Notes under the pieces: generated by a model
Database searches by the model: none
What the model was told of the DNA's origin: nothing
What the model saw: the letters and a program-made list of their open reading frames with translations, nothing else
Assembly: GCA_002387605.1 (NCBI GenBank)
Contig: DGJU01000007.1
Location: 1-21,390 of the forward strand
Reading direction: 5' to 3'
DNA: 21,390 bases
Source of the DNA: Alphaproteobacteria bacterium UBA4588
GTDB lineage: Bacteria; Pseudomonadota; Alphaproteobacteria; Puniceispirillales; Puniceispirillaceae
Shown: piece after piece, positions 16,003 through 21,390 of the stretch
Position numbering within the stretch: the first letter of the stretch is position 1
How the letters are laid out: each line of letters opens with the position of its first letter
Made by a program: the position numbers and the translations under genes

Positions 16003-16482
16003 CTAATCGCTGATAACCGAAATTGAAATAATTTCATAAGGGTGTGGGCCGCGCGGTGTTTGCACTTCAACTGAATCACCCTCGCTTTTGCCAATCAGGG
16101 CGCGGGCAATCGGCGAGGCTGTTGAAATCCGGCCTAGCTCGATATCAGCCTCATATGGGCCGACAATCACATAGGTTGCTTCTTCATCAGTCACTTCGTC
16201 TGCCACAACAACCTTAGTGCCAAACGTGACAATCTGGCCTGTTAGACGCGATAAATCGACGACTTCAGAGCGGCTTGTCACATCTTCAAGTTCAGTGATT
16301 CTACCTTCGATAAAAGACTGCCGTTCACGCGCAGCGTGATATTCAGCATTTTCAGAGAGATCGCCATGTTCGCGTGCATCAGCAATAGCGCGGATGACTT
16401 CATGACGCTCTGGTCCTTTTAGTGTAACCAGCTCAGTTTTAATCTTTTCAAGTCCGGCTGGTGTGAATGGAATTTTTTCCAT
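16003..16482 (-). CDS. greA: Transcription elongation factor GreA
   Basis: This 159-residue factor inserts into the RNA-polymerase secondary channel and stimulates cleavage of backtracked RNA. It has an N-terminal antiparallel coiled coil (about 1-75) whose tip carries the two acidic residues Asp41 and Glu44 ('REHGDLSENAEYH'), at the same numbering as E. coli GreA. A C-terminal FKBP-like domain (about 80-159) includes 'ASPIARALIGKSEGDSV'. ATG 16482 has AGGA about 11 bases upstream. It lies 108 bp downstream of carB on the same strand and ends 10 bp from the convergent lrp-type gene. Confidence 0.96.
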   Translation of the reverse strand: MEKIPFTPAGLEKIKTELVTLKGPERHEVIRAIADAREHGDLSENAEYHAARERQSFIEGRITELEDVTSRSEVVDLSRLTGQIVTFGTKVVVADEVTDEEATYVIVGPYEADIELGRISTASPIARALIGKSEGDSVEVQTPRGPHPYEIISISVISD

Positions 16483-16502
16483 CTTATTCTATCCTGTCGT
16501 GA

Positions 16503-16528
16503 GGGGATGCTCACATCCCCTTTTTTTT
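16503..16528 (+). terminator. Rho-independent terminator, plus-oriented, upstream of greA
   Basis: The stem is GGGGATG (16503-16509) with CATCCCC (16514-16520), loop CTCA, followed by eight T (16521-16528). It is canonical only on the plus strand; on the minus strand the hairpin is preceded by A8 and followed by no U-tract. The neighbouring genes greA and carB are on the minus strand, so it would stop plus-strand transcription running antisense through greA, most plausibly from the lrp-type gene 511 bp upstream. GTGAG (16499-16503) could alternatively pair with CTCAC (16510-16514), competing with the main stem. Confidence 0.75.
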
Positions 16529-16590
16529 GCGTAACTGCAAGCATGCGCCTCAGAAAGGGATGCCTGCAAAAAAGGTTATAAGCCCTGATG

Positions 16591-19500
16591 CTACGCTACA
16601 ACGCCCCTGTTTGGCAAATAATCCTGTAGCGAGCAGACATCCAGACTTCCGTCTCTCAGACTGCTAATCGCAGCAACAGCAGCACGGCTACCCGATACTG
16701 TTGTATAATAGGGAATGTTGTTGGTAAGGGCTGTGTGACGCAAAGAGAAGCTATCCTGAATTGCTGCTGCGCCATGTGCTGTATTGAAGACCAGCTGAAT
16801 ATCGCCTGATAGCATTGCATCCACTGCATGCGGCCGGCCTTCCATCACTTTATTAATGTGGGTTGCAGGCACACCGGCTTGCTGAAGAGCATCGGTTGTA
16901 CCGCCAGTCGCCATAATCGAAAAACCAAGTTTTACAAGCTGTTGGCAGATAGGAATGAAGGCTTCCTTGTCAGCATCCTTTACCGAAATAAAGACACTTC
17001 CTTTCAGCGGCAGAACCGTACCGGCCCCAAGCTGACTTTTGGCAAAAGCCCGTCCAAAATTCGTATCAATCCCCATTACTTCACCCGTAGATTTCATCTC
17101 AGGGCCAAGGAATACATCAACGCCCGGGAAGCGAGAGAATGGGAAGACAGCTTCTTTAACAGCAACATGATCCTGCTGATGGGTTATCAGATTAAAGGCA
17201 GATAGTTTTTCGCCTGCCATGATACGGGCGGCAATTTTTGCAATCGGGTTGCCAGTCGCTTTTGCAACAAACGGCACAGTACGGCTGCCGCGCGGATTAA
17301 CTTCTAGCAGATAAATATCTGAGCCTTTGACAGCAAACTGAACATTCATCAGTCCGACAACTTTCAAGGCGTGAGCCAGAGTTGTTGTTTGCTCTTTGAT
17401 AGAGCTCAGAATATCAGAGGAAAGTGTCTGCGGCGGCAATGTACAGGCTGAGTCGCCAGAATGGATGCCAGCTTCTTCGATATGTTCCATAATGCCGGCA
17501 ATAAAGACGTCATCACCATCACATAAAGCATCAACATCAACTTCAATGGCGTTTTCAACAAACCGGTCTATCAACACCGGACTGCTACCAGACACAACCA
17601 CTGCATCGCGCATATAGCGTTCCATATCATTCATATGATAGACGACCTCCATTGCGCGGCCTCCTAGCACATATGAGGGACGAATAACCACGGGCAGGCC
17701 AACACGCTCTATAATCGCACGGGCCTGTTCGGTTGAGGTTGCAAGACCATTTTCAGGCTGTTTCAGGTCATGCTTTTGCAGAAGCTTCTGAAAACGTTCT
17801 CTGTCTTCTGCCAAATCGATAGCATCAGGGCTGGTGCCTAAAATTGTAATGCCAGCAGCTTCAAGGCCTGCCGCAATCTTTAGCGGTGTCTGACCACCGA
17901 GCTGCACAATCACCCCTTTAACACGGCCATTTTCAGCTTCGCGCTGAATGACCGAGATGACATCTTCATCTGTTAGAGGCTCAAAATATAATCTGTCCGA
18001 TGTATCGTAATCGGTTGATACCGTCTCAGGGTTACAATTTATCATGATGGTCTCATAGCCAGCATCAGACAGAGCATAAGCGGCATGAACACAGCAATAA
18101 TCAAATTCGATACCCTGCCCAATACGGTTCGGGCCGCCGCCGAGAATAATAACTTTTTCCCGGTCCGATGGGTCAGCTTCACAGGTTGCCCCTGCACTAT
18201 CTTCAAAGGTTGAGTAAAGATAGGCGGTTTCTGAGGCAAATTCTGCGGCGCAGGTATCAATGCGTTTGAAAACAGGGCGGATATCAAGTGACAGGCGCGC
18301 GGCTGTAACGTCAGCTTCTGTCTTGGCCGCAAGCTGGGCTAGTCTACTGTCTGAAAAGCCCCGTGATTTTAAATTATGGAACGTTGCTTTATCGGCAGGC
18401 AGTCCGTTTTCCTTTACCCAGTTTTCTGCGCCAACAATTTCAGCAATCTGGGTGAGGAACCAGGGGTCCCATTTGGTCACTTTATGGATGTCAGGAAGGC
18501 TCATTCCGGCACGCATTGCTTGTGCAATTCGCAAGATGCGGTCTGGTGTCTGCCCTGCAATCCAGCCGCGCAAACTATCCTCGCCAAGGGTGCCATCAAC
18601 GATTGGCATTTCCATTTCATCAAGACCGCTCAAGCCTGTCTCAAGCGAACGCAAGGCCTTTTGAAGACTTTCAGCAAAGCTTCTACCAACAGCCATTGCT
18701 TCGCCAACTGACTTCATCGATGTGGAAAGCTCGGCTGGTGTGCCAGAGAATTTCTCGAATGTGAAGCGCGGAATTTTTGTAACAACATAATCAATTGTTG
18801 GCTCAAAACTGGCAGGTGTAACCCCGGTAATATCATTATCGAGCTCATCAAGTCGGTATCCAACGGCCAGCTTTGCTGCGATTTTTGCAATCGGAAACCC
18901 GGTCGCCTTGGAAGCAAGAGCTGATGAGCGGCTAACCCGCGGGTTCATCTCAATAACAATAATACGTCCATCGGTCGGGCTGATGGCAAATTGAACATTC
19001 GAGCCGCCTGTATCAACGCCAATTTCACGGAGTACGGCAATCGAAGCATTACGCAGGGCCTGATATTCTTTATCGGTCAGTGTAAGGGCTGGTGCTACGG
19101 TGATGCTATCGCCGGTATGAACGCCCATCGGGTCAACATTTTCAATGGAACAGACGATAATACAATTATCGGTATGGTCGCGCACCACTTCCATCTCGAA
19201 CTCTTTCCAGCCAAGAAGAGATTCTTCGATAAGAACTTCGGAAACAGGTGAGAGACGCAAGCCATCACGCACAATAGCTTCAAACTCATCACGATTATAA
19301 GCAATGCCGCCGCCTTCGCCGCCAAGGGTAAAGGAGGGGCGCATGATAGCGGGAAGGCCAACAATCTCCAGAGCTGCGAGCGCATCTTCAAAATTATTCA
19401 CGGTGCGCGAGCGCGCAGATTCAAGACCGATAGAATCCATTGCATTACGGAACAGGGTGCGGTCTTCGGCTTTTTCGATAGAGTCGGGGCGTGCGCCAAT

Positions 19501-19845
19501 CAGCTCAACATTGAACTTATCCAACACACCATCACGATGCAGCGCAAGAGCTGTATTCAAAGCCGTCTGGCCGCCCATTGTTGGCAGTAACGCATCGGGG
19601 CGTTCTTTTTCAATAATCTGGGCAACAATCTGCGGAGTGATGGGCTCAATATAGGTTGCATCAGCCATGCCCGGGTCGGTCATAATCGTCGCCGGATTGG
19701 AGTTTACCAGAATGATGCGGTAGCCCTCGGCGCGGAGCGCTTTGCAGGCTTGGGCTCCTGAATAATCGAATTCACAAGCTTGACCGATGATAATCGGTCC
19801 TGCCCCGATAATCAGGATGGAAGAAATATCAGAACGGCGTGGCAT
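16591..19845 (-). CDS. carB: Carbamoyl-phosphate synthase large subunit
   Basis: This 1084-residue large subunit makes carbamoyl phosphate from bicarbonate, ammonia (tunnelled from CarA) and two ATP for arginine and pyrimidine synthesis. It has the full domain set: carboxyphosphate domain (about 1-400, starting 'ILIIGAGPIIIGQACEFDYSG', with 'SFTLGGEGGG' and 'EMNPRVSRSSALASKATG'), oligomerisation region (about 400-555), carbamoyl-phosphate domain (about 556-930, 'GGGPNRIGQGIEFDY', 'SYVLGGRAMEVVY', 'EVNPRGSRTVPFVAKATG'), and a C-terminal MGS-like allosteric domain. Length is normal and nothing is missing. It starts 6 bp after carA, so translational coupling is likely. Confidence 0.98.
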   Translation of the reverse strand: MPRRSDISSILIIGAGPIIIGQACEFDYSGAQACKALRAEGYRIILVNSNPATIMTDPGMADATYIEPITPQIVAQIIEKERPDALLPTMGGQTALNTALALHRDGVLDKFNVELIGARPDSIEKAEDRTLFRNAMDSIGLESARSRTVNNFEDALAALEIVGLPAIMRPSFTLGGEGGGIAYNRDEFEAIVRDGLRLSPVSEVLIEESLLGWKEFEMEVVRDHTDNCIIVCSIENVDPMGVHTGDSITVAPALTLTDKEYQALRNASIAVLREIGVDTGGSNVQFAISPTDGRIIVIEMNPRVSRSSALASKATGFPIAKIAAKLAVGYRLDELDNDITGVTPASFEPTIDYVVTKIPRFTFEKFSGTPAELSTSMKSVGEAMAVGRSFAESLQKALRSLETGLSGLDEMEMPIVDGTLGEDSLRGWIAGQTPDRILRIAQAMRAGMSLPDIHKVTKWDPWFLTQIAEIVGAENWVKENGLPADKATFHNLKSRGFSDSRLAQLAAKTEADVTAARLSLDIRPVFKRIDTCAAEFASETAYLYSTFEDSAGATCEADPSDREKVIILGGGPNRIGQGIEFDYCCVHAAYALSDAGYETIMINCNPETVSTDYDTSDRLYFEPLTDEDVISVIQREAENGRVKGVIVQLGGQTPLKIAAGLEAAGITILGTSPDAIDLAEDRERFQKLLQKHDLKQPENGLATSTEQARAIIERVGLPVVIRPSYVLGGRAMEVVYHMNDMERYMRDAVVVSGSSPVLIDRFVENAIEVDVDALCDGDDVFIAGIMEHIEEAGIHSGDSACTLPPQTLSSDILSSIKEQTTTLAHALKVVGLMNVQFAVKGSDIYLLEVNPRGSRTVPFVAKATGNPIAKIAARIMAGEKLSAFNLITHQQDHVAVKEAVFPFSRFPGVDVFLGPEMKSTGEVMGIDTNFGRAFAKSQLGAGTVLPLKGSVFISVKDADKEAFIPICQQLVKLGFSIMATGGTTDALQQAGVPATHINKVMEGRPHAVDAMLSGDIQLVFNTAHGAAAIQDSFSLRHTALTNNIPYYTTVSGSRAAVAAISSLRDGSLDVCSLQDYLPNRGVVA

Positions 19846-19851
19846 GGCGAA

Positions 19852-21045
19852 TTACCCTGATTTTGTCTGTGACATTAATGAAGCAAAACGTGCAAATAAA
19901 TTACGTGAATCATGAGGCCCCGGAGAAGATTCGGGATGATATTGCACACTGAAAACAGGCTTGGTTTTATGTCGTAGCCCTTCGACAGATCCATCAAATA
20001 GCGAAATATGCGTGACTTCAACATCAGCAGGCAGGCTATCTGCATCAACAACAAAGCCATGATTCTGGCTGGTAATTTCAATCTGGCCAGACGCAAGGTC
20101 ACGTACCGGATGGTTTGCGCCGCGATGTCCGCGCGCCATTTTCATTGTTGCGCCGCCAAAGGTAAGCGCCAAAAGCTGGTGTCCAATACAGATACCAAAA
20201 ATCGGAACCCCGCTATCTGTCAGTTTCAACAGCTCAGGGGTTGCATAAGTTGCGGTTGCGGCTGGATCACCTGGACCATTGGCAAGAAAAATACCGTCTG
20301 GATTGCGCGCTAAGATATCCTCAGCTGACGTGTCTGCAGGCACAACCTCAACCCGGCAGCCTACATCTGCCAAACAGCGCAGGATATTCTGTTTACAGCC
20401 AAAATCAATCGCTACCACATGATGAGCACCAGTTGTTATGCCGGCTGCGCCGGATGACAAATCAAAGCTGGTTTCCTGCCAGATATGAGGCTCAGTGATG
20501 GATACGGTTGAGGCAAGGTCCATGCCGGCAAGTCCCGGCCAGTCAGAGGCAAGCTTGGTGAGGGCAGGGATATCAAATACCCCGTCTGGATTATGGCATA
20601 ACACGCCAGTTGGCGCGCCATTATCACGAATATGCCGGGTCAGGGCGCGGGTATCAACGCCAGAAATCCCAGGCAGGTTGTTCGCTTCGAGCCAGTCTTG
20701 AAGCGGGCTTTCAGCGCGCCAGCTTGCCGGCTGCGTTACAGGATTACGTACAATCATTCCCAGCGCAGAAGGGGTTGCTGTTTCAACATCAATCTTGTTG
20801 GTGCCAACATTGCCAATATGCGGAAAGGTAAAGGTAATGAGCTGACCAGCATAGGAGGGGTCGGTCATAATTTCCTGATAACCTGTCATTGAGGTATTGA
20901 AGCAGACTTCGCCTACATGGGTTGTCGCTGCGCCAAATCCCATGCCGTAAAACTGCGTGCCATCATCAAGAATCAAAAGTGCTGTAGGTGTTTGAGGGGG
21001 TGAGAAGACAGGCGTAAATTCAGTCCCAAAAACGATGTCTGACAT
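19852..21045 (-). CDS. carA: Carbamoyl-phosphate synthase small subunit (glutaminase)
   Basis: This 397-residue class I glutamine amidotransferase subunit releases ammonia for CarB. The N-terminal CPSase small-subunit domain ('GEVCFNTSMTGYQEIMTDPSY', with 'FTFPHIGNVG') is followed by the GATase domain with catalytic Cys286 in 'FGICIGHQ', and His370 and Glu372 in 'QYHPE'. Cys-Ile-Gly in place of the more common Cys-Leu-Gly is conservative. 'RGANHPV' and 'SQNHGF' complete the active-site loops. The N-terminus is slightly extended before 'ALLILDDGTQFYG'. It is first in the carA-carB operon (6-bp gap). Its leader lies in the 345-bp region to the right-hand edge. Confidence 0.97.
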   Translation of the reverse strand: MSDIVFGTEFTPVFSPPQTPTALLILDDGTQFYGMGFGAATTHVGEVCFNTSMTGYQEIMTDPSYAGQLITFTFPHIGNVGTNKIDVETATPSALGMIVRNPVTQPASWRAESPLQDWLEANNLPGISGVDTRALTRHIRDNGAPTGVLCHNPDGVFDIPALTKLASDWPGLAGMDLASTVSITEPHIWQETSFDLSSGAAGITTGAHHVVAIDFGCKQNILRCLADVGCRVEVVPADTSAEDILARNPDGIFLANGPGDPAATATYATPELLKLTDSGVPIFGICIGHQLLALTFGGATMKMARGHRGANHPVRDLASGQIEITSQNHGFVVDADSLPADVEVTHISLFDGSVEGLRHKTKPVFSVQYHPESSPGPHDSRNLFARFASLMSQTKSG

Positions 21046-21390
21046 CCTAATAGCACCCCTTTTATAATCATTCAGAATTTGGTTGCTTCTTTGCGGCGCA
21101 CCTTGCCAAATGCGGGTTGCTGGCGAAGTGTTGATGAAGATAGACGAGCTATCCTTGCAAACACCACAACATCCAACATCGCATCACAAGAAAAACGGTC
21201 GCAGTGAAGCAGGTCAAAATTGCCACTTCCTACTATCCCAAGGGCAGGTAGGTCAAGTCTTGTCTTGCATCACCGAAGCAGTTGGCGTAAAAGGCGGGTT
21301 TCTTGGATGGGGGTTTGCTGTGCAGAAATTCAGGCAGGCCGAATGGTAGATTTTATTTAGCTGATTCTTAGAAAAAAAAGAAGCTAGAGG
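21046..21390. other. Region upstream of carA; no recognisable gene
   Basis: This stretch of 345 bp to the window edge contains the carA promoter or leader and no protein I recognise. A plus-strand frame (21083-21349, TTG start) reads as low-complexity, non-family sequence. A minus-strand 35-codon frame (21179-21072) has no Shine-Dalgarno sequence. Eight A (21372-21379) near the edge would be a T-tract on the minus strand and could belong to a terminator of a gene further right; the hairpin, if any, lies outside. I see no tRNA-like or known riboswitch pattern. Confidence 0.4.

Noticed and set aside
16828..19654. Several plus-strand frames of 70-134 codons opposite carB
   Set aside because: They are shadows of the highly conserved carB coding sequence and match no family.
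21083..21349. 88-codon plus-strand frame near the right edge
   Set aside because: It begins with TTG, has no Shine-Dalgarno sequence or family resemblance, and its composition is not protein-like.

Overview
The window is ordinary-looking chromosomal DNA of an alphaproteobacterium, roughly half G+C by eye. Support for this placement comes from several gene neighbourhoods and families: a MarR-type/OmpR-type regulator pair resembling PetP/PetR next to a branched-chain aminotransferase, a uvrC-pgsA pair, a TetR-like gene abutting a CsaA-type tRNA-binding protein, an ELM1-family protein, and the order carA-carB-greA-lrp. A marine SAR116-like lineage would fit but cannot be proven from the sequence. 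I see no insertion sequence, prophage, CRISPR array, rRNA or tRNA gene.

Layout. 1-852: end of a TetR-like gene and a tRNA-binding protein gene (+). 885-3460: a three-gene regulatory operon on the minus strand (MarR-type regulator, OmpR-type response regulator, EnvZ-like histidine kinase), divergent from ilvE (+, 3598-4473). 4518-7110: pgsA and uvrC (-), convergent with ilvE. 7111-7555: a 445-bp gene-free stretch with a palindromic operator-like site, a perfect DnaA box inside an inverted repeat, a direct repeat and an AT-rich block; it resembles a replication origin or a DnaA-controlled regulatory region. 7556-9664: a cation antiporter (-) and a DMT/EamA permease (+) whose first helix can only be included by using a non-canonical start codon. 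9662-11800: uvrB (-), so two of the three UvrABC excision-repair components are present about 2.5 kb apart. 11959-14283: an aspartate-type aminotransferase and the periplasmic molybdoenzyme MsrP (+). 14319-15362: an ELM1-family protein (-). 15510-15992: an Lrp/AsnC regulator (+). 16003-21045: greA, carB and carA (-), with a plus-oriented terminator hairpin in the greA leader. 21046-21390: no recognisable gene.

Functional themes are amino-acid and nitrogen metabolism (ilvE, aspartate-type aminotransferase, Lrp, carAB), nucleotide excision repair (uvrB, uvrC), envelope functions (pgsA, antiporter, permease, MsrP, EnvZ/OmpR-like pair) and transcription elongation (greA). No wholly novel multi-gene system is evident. 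The most interesting signals are non-coding: the uvrC-antiporter intergenic region, the ATT-start candidate of the permease, a 23-bp tandem duplication that carries stop codons of two convergent genes, and the terminator antisense to the greA leader.
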